Below the pieces are notes generated by a model. The model worked only from the letters and a program-made list of their open reading frames with translations. It did no database searches and was not told the DNA's origin. DNA of 10,107 bases from Oscillospiraceae bacterium (GTDB lineage: Bacteria > Bacillota > Clostridia > Oscillospirales > UBA929). The DNA lies in NCBI GenBank assembly GCA_031258665.1, contig JAIRML010000233.1:1-10107 (forward strand). Reading direction: 5' to 3'. The position numbers were made by a program, and so were the translations under genes. Positions 1-6,480 of the stretch are shown in pieces. Position 1 is the first letter of the stretch. Every line of letters starts with the position of its first letter.

Positions 1-715
1 CGTGCAGGTGCGCCTCGCAGTCGCCGCACAGCGCGTCCAGCATGACCGGCGCGCCCCGCGCGGCCTCGGCGCAGGCGGCGTTTTTGCAGTCCAGCACGCG
101 CAGTGGGTTGCGCGCCAGGCGGTCTTGGCAGGTGGGGCAGAGCGCGCCCCGGCGCGTCGCAAAATAGGCGCGCAGCGTATCGAGATAGGCGGGCCGGCAC
201 ACCGGGCAGCCGATGGACCCGAGATGCAGCGCGATGTCGCGCAGCCCCAGCGTCTTCAGCAGCGTGTCCTCCAGCGCGATGACCTCGGCGTCGGCGGAAG
301 GCGACGAAGGCCCGAAGCACTCGACCCCAAACTGGTGGTGTTCGCGGAGCCGACCGGCCTGCGGCTTCTCATAGCGAAAATTCGGGGCCATGTAGTAGAC
401 CTTGAGCGGCAGGGCGCCGGCGTGCAGCGCGTGCTCGATGAAGGCGCGTACGACAGACGCGGTGCCCTCCGGGCGCAGCGTGATGGAGCGCCTGCCCTTG
501 TCCTCAAAGGTGTACATCTCCTTTTGCACCACATCCGTCGTGTCCCCCACGCCGCGCAGGAACAGCTCGGTGTGTTCAAAGGTGGGGAAGCGGATCTCCC
601 GAAACGCGAAGGCGCGCGTCACCGCGCGGATCGTATTTTCTAATATTTGCCACCTATCCGCCTCGTCGGGCAGGATGTCGTGGGTGCCGCGGGGCGCGAT
701 GATCCGTTCGGACAC
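1..715 (-). CDS. hisS: Histidyl-tRNA synthetase, N-terminal part (runs off left edge)
   Basis: Class II aminoacyl-tRNA synthetase that charges tRNA-His with histidine in the cytoplasm. The visible 238 codons begin MSERIIAPRGTHDILPDEAD, the usual HisRS start. Further in are the family segments GVGDTTDVVQKEMYTF (about residues 55-70), TLRPEGTASVVRAF (79-92) and the motif-2 region APNFRYEKPQAGRLREHHQF (110-129). Two CxxC pairs (C170/C173 and C193/C196) fit the zinc-like insert of clostridial HisRS. The start is GTG at 713-715, preceded on the minus strand by a GGGAGAG ribosome site; the frame is open to base 1. HisZ, a HisRS paralogue, is the main alternative, but the intact motifs favour the synthetase. 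The C-terminal half with motif 3 and the anticodon-binding domain lies outside the window. The leader holds the tandem repeat at 739-874. Confidence 0.95.
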   Translation of the reverse strand, partial: MSERIIAPRGTHDILPDEADRWQILENTIRAVTRAFAFREIRFPTFEHTELFLRGVGDTTDVVQKEMYTFEDKGRRSITLRPEGTASVVRAFIEHALHAGALPLKVYYMAPNFRYEKPQAGRLREHHQFGVECFGPSSPSADAEVIALEDTLLKTLGLRDIALHLGSIGCPVCRPAYLDTLRAYFATRRGALCPTCQDRLARNPLRVLDCKNAACAEAARGAPVMLDALCGDCEAHLH

Positions 716-738
716 AGGTCTCTCCCTCTCTGTCTAAC

Positions 739-802
739 GTGGGTTGCGCCTGCAACCCACAACCAAAAATTCTCATTTTTTATTGCCGCTTCGCGGCAAT
801 AA
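739..802 (-). repeat. Two-hairpin repeat, tandem copy 1 (A1 + B1)
   Basis: Hairpin A1 has arms GTGGGTTGC (739-747) and GCAACCCAC (752-760), a perfect 9-bp stem with a 4-nt loop. Hairpin B1 has arms TTATTGCCGC (780-789) and GCGGCAATAA (793-802), a perfect 10-bp stem with loop TTC. A 19-nt A/T-rich linker joins them. Read on the minus strand the order is B then A, ending in CGTT, then the hisS ribosome site and start codon. The poly-T run precedes rather than follows the B stem, so neither strand looks like an intrinsic terminator. Confidence 0.9.
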
Positions 803-811
803 GTTACCAAC

Positions 812-874
812 GTGGGCTGCCTCCGCAGCCCACAACCCAAATTCTTGTTTTTTATGGCCGCTTCGCGGCCATAA
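812..874 (-). repeat. Two-hairpin repeat, tandem copy 2 (A2 + B2)
   Basis: Second unit, 72-73 bp from the first. A2 has arms GTGGGCTGC (812-820) and GCAGCCCAC (825-833). B2 has arms TTATGGCCGC (852-861) and GCGGCCATAA (865-874). Compared with copy 1, one pair in A changes from T-A to C-G and one pair in B from T-A to G-C, each with both partners changed, so both stems stay perfect. The linker is 18 nt. Confidence 0.9.
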
Positions 875-888
875 GTTACTAATTTTGT

Positions 889-928
889 GGGCGCGCGGCG
901 AGACGCGCCCGACGCCGCCACGGCGGCG
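889..928 (-). other. Two adjacent GC-rich inverted repeats in the hisS leader
   Basis: GGGCGCG (889-895) pairs with CGCGCCC (904-910). Immediately next, CGCCGC (913-918) pairs with GCGGCG (923-928) around loop CACG. Both lie just downstream of the predicted hisS transcription start. There is no U-tract, and no known riboswitch class is recognised. Confidence 0.4.
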
Positions 929-945
929 GGACTGCCGTCGTATTT

Positions 946-975
946 ATTGTAACGGCCCGCGCGGAGGTTTGTCAA
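946..975 (-). promoter_or_regulatory. Sigma-A type promoter for hisS
   Basis: On the minus strand a perfect -35 TTGACA (970-975) is followed after 18 nt by TACAAT (946-951), five of six matches to the -10 consensus. Transcription would start near 939 and run left into hisS, giving a leader of about 225 nt that includes both tandem repeats and GC hairpins at 889-910 and 913-928. I see no T-box signature (no GGUGGNACCGCG-like stretch) in this leader. Spacing and hexamers match the promoter at 6410-6439. Confidence 0.7.
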
Positions 976-1046
976 TGTGCATTTATGATTCCACGATCCG
1001 GTTTCGACCCGCGCCGCCCACGCGGGCGTGTTTTCTTCACAGATTA

Positions 1047-1077
1047 TTCACGCAAAATGCGGGGATTGCTGTATAAT
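1047..1077 (+). promoter_or_regulatory. Probable promoter for the two-component operon
   Basis: A perfect -10 TATAAT stands at 1072-1077. The best -35 match is TTCACG (1047-1052), four of six, at a long 19-nt spacing. Transcription from about 1084 would give a leader of about 50 nt to the response-regulator start. The -10 is convincing; the -35 is weak, which would fit an activator-dependent or autoregulated promoter (inference). Confidence 0.45.
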
Positions 1078-1132
1078 GAGGGTGAGGGCGCGGCCATACA
1101 GCCGCACGGCGGACGGAGAGGGGATGGGCCGG

Positions 1133-1816
1133 ATGACAAAGCGGGTGCTCATTGTGGAGGACGACGCCAACATCAGCCAGCTTCTGCGGTTGTATCTCGA
1201 AAAAGACGGGTTTTCCGTGGAGGCGGCGGCCGACGGCGGCGCGGGGCTCATGGCGTTTCGCCAAAACCCGCCCAACCTCGTGTTGCTCGATATCATGCTG
1301 CCCGTGATGGACGGCTGGACGGTCTGCCGGGAGATCCGCGCGGAGTCCAAGGTGCCCATCATCATGCTCACCGCCAAGGGCGAGACTTACGACAAGGTCT
1401 CCGGCCTTGAGATGGGCGCCGACGATTATATCGTGAAACCCTTTGAAATGAAAGAAGTGCTGGCGCGCATCCACGCCGTGATGCGGCGCTACGGCCACGC
1501 TGACGCCGCCCGGCGGCTCGCGTTTGACCAGCTCGTCATCGACATGGAATCCTACACGCTCGCCGTGCGGGAGAAAACCGTCGACACCCCGCCCAAAGAA
1601 CTGGAGCTGCTGTTTCACCTGGCTTCCTCGCCCAACCGTGTGTTCACAAGAAATCAACTGTTGGACGAGGTCTGGGGCTTCGATTATTTTGGGGATTCCC
1701 GCACGGTGGATGTACACGTCAAACGGCTGAGAGAGAAGCTGGAGGGTGTCAGCGACCGCTGGTCCCTCAAGACTGTCTGGGGCGTGGGTTACAAATTTGA
1801 GGCGCTCGGAGAATGA
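1133..1816 (+). CDS. OmpR/PhoB-family response regulator
   Basis: DNA-binding response regulator of 227 aa, the normal family length. The receiver domain (about 1-120) has the acidic pair D10/D11, phosphoacceptor D53 in LLDIMLPVMDG, T80 in IIMLTAK and K102 in YIVKPF. The winged-helix DNA-binding domain (about 127-224) contains the typical ELELLFHLASSPNRVFTR and SRTVDVHVKRLREKLE segments and ends WGVGYKFE. The start is ATG 1133 (MTKRVLIVEDD), 9 nt after GAGAGGGG (1116-1123). ATG 1124, two codons plus one upstream in frame, is possible but sits directly against that purine run. The stop overlaps the kinase start as ATGA (1813-1816), so the two are translationally coupled. The kinase partner and the nearby HtrA suggest envelope or secretion stress, as for CssR or CiaR; the actual regulon is unknown. 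Confidence 0.93.
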   Translation: MTKRVLIVEDDANISQLLRLYLEKDGFSVEAAADGGAGLMAFRQNPPNLVLLDIMLPVMDGWTVCREIRAESKVPIIMLTAKGETYDKVSGLEMGADDYIVKPFEMKEVLARIHAVMRRYGHADAARRLAFDQLVIDMESYTLAVREKTVDTPPKELELLFHLASSPNRVFTRNQLLDEVWGFDYFGDSRTVDVHVKRLREKLEGVSDRWSLKTVWGVGYKFEALGE

Positions 1817-3223
1817 GAAGCGCATTTTTCAAGTCTTTTCTGGCCAGTACGGTCGTCATTTTCCTGAGTTTTTTGATATTGGGGATCACTTTTATCAGCG
1901 TCGCGTCCAGGTACGCGGCGCAGGAGCGCCGCGACCAAATGGACATGGCCGCCGACATGCTCGCGGAATACAGCGAGTCCTATGTCTACGGCAACATGCT
2001 CGCGCTGGACCGCCTCTATCACGTCTCCATCAATCTCTTCAGCCAGAGTGCCGGCGCGACAATCCTCACGCTGAATGAAAACGGCCGGGTTGTCGCTTGT
2101 TCCGACATATATTGCAGCCACACGGGCCGCGTGGTGCCGTCGGAGCTCCTGCGGAAGATCGACGCGGGGCAGACGCTGGGGCCGCTCGACCTGAACAGCC
2201 TGTTTGACGATATGCGTGTCTCGTCGGGCCGGGTGATCCGCACCCCCTTTGGCCGCACGGCCGGTTATGTGCTGGTGACAGCCGCCTCCCTGTCCCAGGC
2301 GGGTCTGCTGTCGGATTTCGCCCGCATCTTTGTGATCGTCGCCATGGGTGTCGTACTGTTCGCCTGCCTGTCCGCCGCCTGGTCCTCGCGGCGGATGACG
2401 CGTCCGTTGAAGATCATGGGCCGCGCCGCCCAGAGTTTTGCGCAGGGGGACTTCTCCATACGGGTCCCCACCTGCAACCGCTCCGAGGAGATCGACGAGC
2501 TGGCCATTGCCTTCAACGCCATGGCCGACGCGCTGCAAAAGTCCGATGAGCTGCGCTCCGGGTTTATTGCCAATGTGTCCCACGAGCTCAAGACGCCCAT
2601 GACGACGATCTCCGGGTTTGTGAACGGCATCTTGGACGGTACGATCCCCGAGGAGAAGCAAAAGGAGTATCTGCGGGCCATCCGCGGCGAGGTACTGCGG
2701 CTGTCGCGTCTTGTCTCGCAGATGTTGGACATCGCGCGGCTCCAGGCCGGTCAAACGCCGCCCGCGCGGGTGTTTGACGCCACAGAGCTGCTGCGCCGCG
2801 TGCTGCTGTCGTTTGAGAGCGCCATCGAGGCCAAGGAGATGGTCGTCGAGACCGATATCCCCGACGAGGCCGTCATGGTGACGAGCAGCCCGGATGCCAT
2901 CACACAGGTGGTCTACAACTTGCTCGACAACGCCGTGAAGTACGGTGCGCGGCGGGGTGCTGGGCGTCTCCCTCACGAAGCGGAGCGGGCGGGTCTCTGT
3001 CACCGTCTACAACGAGGGGCCGACGATCCCGCCGGAGGACCTCCCCTATGTGTTTGAGCGGTTCCACAAGGCCGACAAGTCGCGCGGCGTGGACCGCGCC
3101 AGCCTGGGGCTGGGGCTGTACATTGTGCGGACGATCCTGAGCAACATGGGGGAGAAGATCTCCGTGACCAGCGAGGGAGGCCTTACCTCTTTTGTATTCA
3201 CGCTCTCCGAGGCCAAACGCTGA
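1813..3223 (+). CDS. Sensor histidine kinase, reading frame broken by a frameshift near 2945
   Basis: Membrane sensor kinase, partner of the upstream regulator. The first frame gives TM1 (about 8-31), an extracytoplasmic sensor of about 135 aa with two cysteines (C96, C101), TM2 (about 168-189), HAMP (190-243), and the dimerisation/phosphoacceptor helix with H257 in FIANVSHELKTPM. The ATPase N-box NLLDNAVKY ends at 377. The frame then drifts to an unrelated tail ending at 3057 (414 aa). The missing remainder continues in the +1 frame from about 2945 to the stop at 3221-3223, with VYNEGPTIPPEDLPYVFERF, KADKSRG and GLGLYIVRT: the G1, F and G2 boxes. Together they make a normal-length kinase of about 470 aa. 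Family spacing between NAVKY and GG (usually three residues) suits loss of 2 nt better than gain of 1. Sequence error, a recent null mutation or programmed slippage are all possible; no obvious slippery heptamer is present. Confidence 0.85.
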
Positions 3224-3259
3224 CGAGCGCCTTGTTTTTTGACGCCTGCGGGCAGCGCC

Positions 3260-3322
3260 TTGTTGCCGCGAAGCGGCCATAAAAAACAAAAATTTGGGTT
3301 GTGGGTTGCAGGGGCAACCCAC
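3260..3322 (+). repeat. Two-hairpin repeat upstream of htrA (B + A)
   Basis: The B hairpin has arms TTGTTGCCGC (3260-3269) and GCGGCCATAA (3273-3282) with loop GAA; it has one G-T wobble and one T-C mismatch, so it is a decayed or recombinant copy. The A hairpin is perfect: GTGGGTTGC (3301-3309) and GCAACCCAC (3314-3322). The linker is 18 nt. It ends in CGTT three bases before the htrA ribosome site, the same order and orientation as the unit before hisS. Confidence 0.88.
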
Positions 3323-3325
3323 GTT

Positions 3326-3332
3326 GGGGAGG
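3326..3332 (+). promoter_or_regulatory. Ribosome-binding site deciding the htrA start
   Basis: GGGGAGG lies 7 nt before ATG 3340, which is ideal spacing. The in-frame ATG 3334 is only 1 nt away and the GTG at 3301 lies inside the repeat, so both are unlikely starts. Confidence 0.75.
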
Positions 3333-3339
3333 AATGCGC

Positions 3340-4866
3340 ATGTCTTACAACCCTGAGTGCGATGAGAACAGCCGGGAACAGCGTGAGCCCGGGTATGAGT
3401 TTGGTGACCCTGCGGCGGCGTCCACGCGGGGCCAGAACCCCGCCGAGGCGCCCCCGGACCCGGGGAGCGCCGCCGCGCCCGCGGAGCCGCGGCCGGTGGG
3501 CGATCCATTTGCCCAGGCGGCAAGCGCGGCGGATTGGGTCGCCGCGCCCGCAGAGCCATGGCCGGCGGGCGATCCATTTGCCCCGGCGGCGGGCGGGCGG
3601 CGCGTTGCCTCTGAACGCCGGGGGACTGTGCCGCTGGCGCTGTTGTTGGTGGCCGTGCTGCTGCTGACAGGGGGGGTGCTGATGCACCTTTGGTCACTCA
3701 ATCTCCGTTGGGAGACACTGCCCGAGGGCGGGGTCCGGCTGTTTTACGAACAGGGCCCGGAGACGGCCCGGCCGGGCGGTTCGCCCGCATCCACGCCGCC
3801 GCCCGCCCCGGAGCGGCCGCCGGACGACCCGCCGGACACACAGGCGGACAGAAGCTCCGACCCGATGGACGCCAGCGGGTCCACGCAGCTCGATATCGTC
3901 CCCGTCACAAAGGCGCCGCCCCAGGAGGGCAGGGCGCTGACCGTCAGCCAGATCGTCAAAAAGAATCTGGACTCCGTGGTGGGTGTGCTGTCCCGATACG
4001 GGGACATTGGCGATGTGTCCAGCGGCTCCGGCATTGTCATGACGGAGGACGGCTATGTCTTGACAAACAACCACGTCGTACAGGACGCGGATTCGATCAG
4101 CGTCGTGTTGAACAACGGCGAGACCTATGACGTGACACAGGTGCGCGTCGACCCCCGCACGGATCTGGCGGTGCTGAAAATTGCCGCCGCCGGTCTGACA
4201 GCGGCGGAATTCGGGGACTCCGACCAGGTGGAGGTGGGCGACGCAGCCGTGGTCATCGGCAACCCGATGGGTATGGAGCTGCAGAGCACCGTCACCGACG
4301 GAATCATCTCTGCCATCAGCCGGGACATCGTGGTGGACGACTTTAGGATGACGATGCTCCAGACCAACTGTGCGATCAACCCGGGCAATTCGGGCGGACC
4401 GCTCATCAATGAGTACGGCCAGGTGGTGGGTATCATCTCCTCCAAGATCATGAGCGACTACTTCTCCACCTACATGGTGGAGGGCCTCGGATTCGCGATT
4501 CCGATCAACACGGTAAAACCCATTGTGGATGAGCTCATCGTCCGCGGGTATGTGAAGGGCCGACCCGCGATCGGCATCTCCGGAGAGACGATCACGAAGC
4601 GCCAGGGGCGCTTCAGGGGGTGGCCCGAGGGTGTGCAGGTCATCTCAATCGATCAAGACTGCGACGCCGCCAGACAGGGGCTCCGTGTGGACGACATCAT
4701 CACGCACGTCAACGGGACTTCCGTGCTCAGTGTCAGCGACATCAACTTGATCAAAAATGACCTCCAGGTCGGCGACACGATCACCGCCACCGTCTACCGT
4801 CCCAGCGAACACCAGACCATAGAGATTTCTTTTGCGCTCATGGACTCGGGTGAGATGGGGAACTGA
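3340..4866 (+). CDS. htrA: HtrA/DegP-like membrane-anchored serine protease with PDZ domain
   Basis: Envelope quality-control protease of the S1C (HtrA/DegQ) type that degrades misfolded exported proteins; 508 aa. A Pro/Ala-rich cytoplasmic N-terminus (1-96) is followed by one membrane segment (about 97-119, LALLLVAVLLLTGGVLM), a low-complexity Pro-rich linker (about 140-195), the trypsin-like domain (about 200-405) and one C-terminal PDZ domain (about 408-500). The catalytic triad is visible: H245 in LTNNHVV, D275 in DPRTDLAV and S351 in INPGNSGGP. The order of anchor, protease and single PDZ is that of Gram-positive HtrA. It follows the regulator-kinase pair by 117 bp, with a repeat between and no clear promoter of its own, so it may be read through from the operon or controlled by it. 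The cytoplasmic tail holds an in-frame duplication (3472-3590). The exact paralogue (HtrA, HtrB or YyxA type) cannot be fixed. Confidence 0.93.
   Translation: MSYNPECDENSREQREPGYEFGDPAAASTRGQNPAEAPPDPGSAAAPAEPRPVGDPFAQAASAADWVAAPAEPWPAGDPFAPAAGGRRVASERRGTVPLALLLVAVLLLTGGVLMHLWSLNLRWETLPEGGVRLFYEQGPETARPGGSPASTPPPAPERPPDDPPDTQADRSSDPMDASGSTQLDIVPVTKAPPQEGRALTVSQIVKKNLDSVVGVLSRYGDIGDVSSGSGIVMTEDGYVLTNNHVVQDADSISVVLNNGETYDVTQVRVDPRTDLAVLKIAAAGLTAAEFGDSDQVEVGDAAVVIGNPMGMELQSTVTDGIISAISRDIVVDDFRMTMLQTNCAINPGNSGGPLINEYGQVVGIISSKIMSDYFSTYMVEGLGFAIPINTVKPIVDELIVRGYVKGRPAIGISGETITKRQGRFRGWPEGVQVISIDQDCDAARQGLRVDDIITHVNGTSVLSVSDINLIKNDLQVGDTITATVYRPSEHQTIEISFALMDSGEMGN
3472..3590 (+). repeat. Imperfect 50-bp direct duplication inside htrA
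   Basis: Bases 3472-3521 and 3541-3590 match over about 50 bp with a handful of differences, at a 69-bp (23-codon) period. They encode PAEPRPVGDPFAQAA and PAEPWPAGDPFAPAA in the cytoplasmic N-terminal tail. The period is a multiple of three, so the frame is kept. Confidence 0.8.
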
Positions 4867-4872
4867 GTCCTG

Positions 4873-4909
4873 GGCCCGGGGCTGCGCCCCGATCTGACAG
4901 ACCCGGGCC
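4873..4909. other. GC-rich inverted repeat between convergent htrA and SLH gene
   Basis: GGCCCGGG (4873-4880) pairs with CCCGGGCC (4902-4909). A competing inner hairpin pairs CGGGGC (4877-4882) with GCCCCG (4886-4891). It nearly fills the 44-bp gap between the two stop codons. It may stop transcription from both sides, but neither strand has a U-tract, so this is not a standard intrinsic terminator. Confidence 0.45.
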
Positions 4910-4910
4910 G

Positions 4911-6245
4911 CTATGTGCGTAAAACCACCGCCGACGGGTCCGGGACAAATTCGCCCCAGTCCGTGAAATCGGGGAAGTCGATGACAACGTCGCCGCCGGA
5001 GGCCGTGACGGTCATGGTGGAGGAGCAAGCGATGGTAAGATCATCGTTCGCGTGGATGGCGAAGTCTGTTGTGACCGCCCGGAGCGCGCCGCTGGGGGCG
5101 AACAGGAGTTCGTTCCGCGCGTCGGTGGGTACGGTCTCCTCCACGTCGATGTTCAGGGCCTGCAGGACGTTGGCGAACAGCTGGTCGAGGGAGAACTCCT
5201 GAGATGTGTATGTGTAGCGCGTCCCCTCCGGCGCGGATGTGCGGACGATGTCGTCCACCAGATAGGGGCGGATCGACAGCGCCCCTATCTCCGTTTCCGC
5301 CGGAGACGGCGCGAAGAGGTCCCACGGCATGTAAACGCGTTCTCCGTTCGCGTCTAGGTAGAAGAAACCGTCTTTGATGTAATAGGCGAGCTCATATGGG
5401 GCGAGCTCGCTCTCTTCAAACTGTATGGTGAACCGGAGTTCCATCTCGGGCTGCCCCTCCCGTGAGGTCCACCGCAGGACTCCGGAGGAGAGGATTTTTC
5501 CGCGCATGGGCGAAAGCGGGGTCTCGTCCGTCACGGTGATCGACATGTCAAAGCGCAGCGCCGTTGCGTCGGATTGCAGTGAGGAGTCGCCGCTGACGGC
5601 GGTTTGCAGCGCCCGCAGACGCGCCACCTTGTCGAGCGGCGGGGCGGCGGCGTCGGCCGAGATGGCGCCCTCGTCCACGAGTGTCTCCAGCAGTGTGGCG
5701 GAAAGGCCCTTGCGGCGGGTAAACAGCGCGTTGTACATGACGGCGACCGCCTGGTCGCGCCAAAACTCGCCCTGAAGCAGGAGCCCGTCCACCAGCGCCA
5801 AGTCCTCCGCAAAGGCGAGCGCGTCGCCGTAGACAAAATCGCCCGCTGCCTCCGAATAGCCGAGGGCGCGCAAGATGAAGGCGGCGAACATCTGGACGCT
5901 GCAGACGTCCTCCGGCGCAAAGCGCGTCGCGCTGACGCCGTTCGTCAGCTGGTGGGCAAACAGGTACCCGACGTAGCCGTCGGCCCATGCGGGTACATCC
6001 TCAAACGGGTGCGCGTGGGCGCCGGACAGGGCGTCCGTCTCCCGCCCGAGCAGCCGCACGAGGATGGCGGCCGCCTCGGCGCGCGTGGGCGCGCGGTCCA
6101 GCGCGTAGCCGGAGCCGGTGCCGAGAAAGAGGCCCAGGTCGCGCAGTTCATCGGCGCGGTTTGTGTAACGGGCCGCCAGCGCGGAAGGTGTCGCCGGCGC
6201 CGCCAGCAGCGCGCCCGCCAACAACAGACACAGCAACTTCTTCAT
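4911..6245 (-). CDS. Secreted S-layer-homology (SLH) domain protein with C-terminal beta-rich domain
   Basis: Exported protein of 444 aa, probably held to the cell wall. It starts with a signal peptide, MKKLLCLLLAGALLAAPATP then SALA, likely cut near residue 24; C6 is too early for a lipobox. SLH repeat 1 (about 27-70) has RADELRDLGLFLGTG and RAPTRAEAAAILVRLLG. SLH repeat 2 (about 85-137) has FEDVPAWADGYVGYLF and FAPEDVCSVQMFAAFILRAL. A degenerate third repeat covers about 138-182. SLH domains bind secondary wall polymer in Gram-positive bacteria. The C-terminal 235 residues alternate polar and hydrophobic residues, suggesting beta-sheet resembling LppX/DUF6612-like lipoprotein domains (weak inference); its job is unknown. 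The ATG start has AAGGAG (6256-6261) 10 nt upstream. It is convergent with htrA and has its own promoter and structured leader. Confidence 0.85.
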   Translation of the reverse strand: MKKLLCLLLAGALLAAPATPSALAARYTNRADELRDLGLFLGTGSGYALDRAPTRAEAAAILVRLLGRETDALSGAHAHPFEDVPAWADGYVGYLFAHQLTNGVSATRFAPEDVCSVQMFAAFILRALGYSEAAGDFVYGDALAFAEDLALVDGLLLQGEFWRDQAVAVMYNALFTRRKGLSATLLETLVDEGAISADAAAPPLDKVARLRALQTAVSGDSSLQSDATALRFDMSITVTDETPLSPMRGKILSSGVLRWTSREGQPEMELRFTIQFEESELAPYELAYYIKDGFFYLDANGERVYMPWDLFAPSPAETEIGALSIRPYLVDDIVRTSAPEGTRYTYTSQEFSLDQLFANVLQALNIDVEETVPTDARNELLFAPSGALRAVTTDFAIHANDDLTIACSSTMTVTASGGDVVIDFPDFTDWGEFVPDPSAVVLRT

Positions 6246-6289
6246 AGCAATGTTTCTCCTTCTTCTTTAAAAATCGCATCTTTGATTCC

Positions 6290-6341
6290 ACTGCAAAAAA
6301 GCTTCAGTATAAAAAGCCCTCGTTCATTATATTTTTGCAGT
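6290..6341 (-). other. Leader stem-loop 2 of the SLH gene
   Basis: Perfect 10-bp inverted repeat: ACTGCAAAAA (6290-6299) and TTTTTGCAGT (6332-6341), loop 32 nt. It lies in the A/T-rich leader about 45 nt before the SLH start codon. No known riboswitch consensus is recognised; a c-di-GMP-I aptamer was looked for and not seen. Confidence 0.5.
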
Positions 6342-6362
6342 AAAATCATCTTTAAAATTGCA

Positions 6363-6396
6363 ATCCTGTGGCGCCGTCAATGCAACGCCACAGGAT
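6363..6396 (-). other. Leader stem-loop 1 of the SLH gene
   Basis: Perfect 11-bp inverted repeat, ATCCTGTGGCG (6363-6373) and CGCCACAGGAT (6386-6396), loop 12 nt. With the predicted start near 6403, this stem would sit almost at the 5' end of the SLH mRNA. On the minus strand it is followed by only a weak T-run (TGCAATTTT), so attenuation is possible but not evident. A 5'-end stabilising hairpin is an alternative. Confidence 0.55.
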
Positions 6397-6409
6397 CTGA
6401 CAGTAGCTT

Positions 6410-6439
6410 ATTATATCCCGCGCCCGCGGGGGTTGTCAA
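6410..6439 (-). promoter_or_regulatory. Near-consensus sigma-A promoter for the SLH gene
   Basis: On the minus strand a perfect TTGACA (6434-6439), 18-nt spacer and perfect TATAAT (6410-6415). Transcription would start near 6403, giving a 157-nt leader. It lies directly downstream of the mnmE terminator, so the SLH gene is its own transcription unit. The spacer contains the GC palindrome CCCGCG/CGCGGG (6417-6430), which might also be an operator (speculative). Confidence 0.75.
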
Positions 6440-6441
6440 TG

Positions 6442-6467
6442 AAAAAAGAAAACCGTCGGCCGGCGGT
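6442..6467 (-). terminator. Probable Rho-independent terminator of mnmE
   Basis: On the minus strand, 13 nt after the mnmE stop, an imperfect palindrome (6452-6467; ACCG and CGGT outer arms, one internal mismatch) is followed by a T-run TTTTCTTTTTT (6442-6452). An alternative stem, GGCG with CGCC around loop ACAC, overlaps it. The stem is short but the U-tract and position are right. Confidence 0.5.
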
Positions 6468-6480
6468 GTCGCCCAAGGTG

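Noticed and set aside
780..802. B hairpins as Rho-independent terminators
   Set aside because: The homopolymer T run lies on the 5' side of the stem, so the RNA would have A residues, not U residues, after the hairpin when read the other way. No copy has a U-tract in the correct place.
739..874. CRISPR array
   Set aside because: Only two tandem units with near-identical 'spacers', no cas genes, and similar units elsewhere: a dispersed repeat, not an array.
640..975. Minus-strand ORF with a repeated peptide (LVTYxREAAIKN)
   Set aside because: The repeated peptide is only the translation of the tandem B and A hairpins plus the hisS start region in another frame; similar peptides appear at every repeat copy.
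1789..3003. 404-codon minus-strand open frame opposite the histidine kinase
   Set aside because: Mirror of the kinase coding frame; it has low-complexity His/Gly/Arg-rich composition and no start context.
3226..3264. 11-bp direct repeat AGCGCCTTGTT (3226-3236 and 3254-3264) as a target-site duplication of the htrA-side repeat
   Set aside because: Both copies are on the left side and the second overlaps the B stem; they do not flank the element.
6326..6331. TATAAT on the minus strand as the SLH promoter -10
   Set aside because: No -35 at suitable spacing; the TTGACA/TATAAT pair at 6410-6439 is far better, so this hexamer lies within the leader.
6246..6403. c-di-GMP riboswitch before the SLH gene, suggested by the nearby GGDEF gene
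   Set aside because: The conserved aptamer core was not found in the leader.
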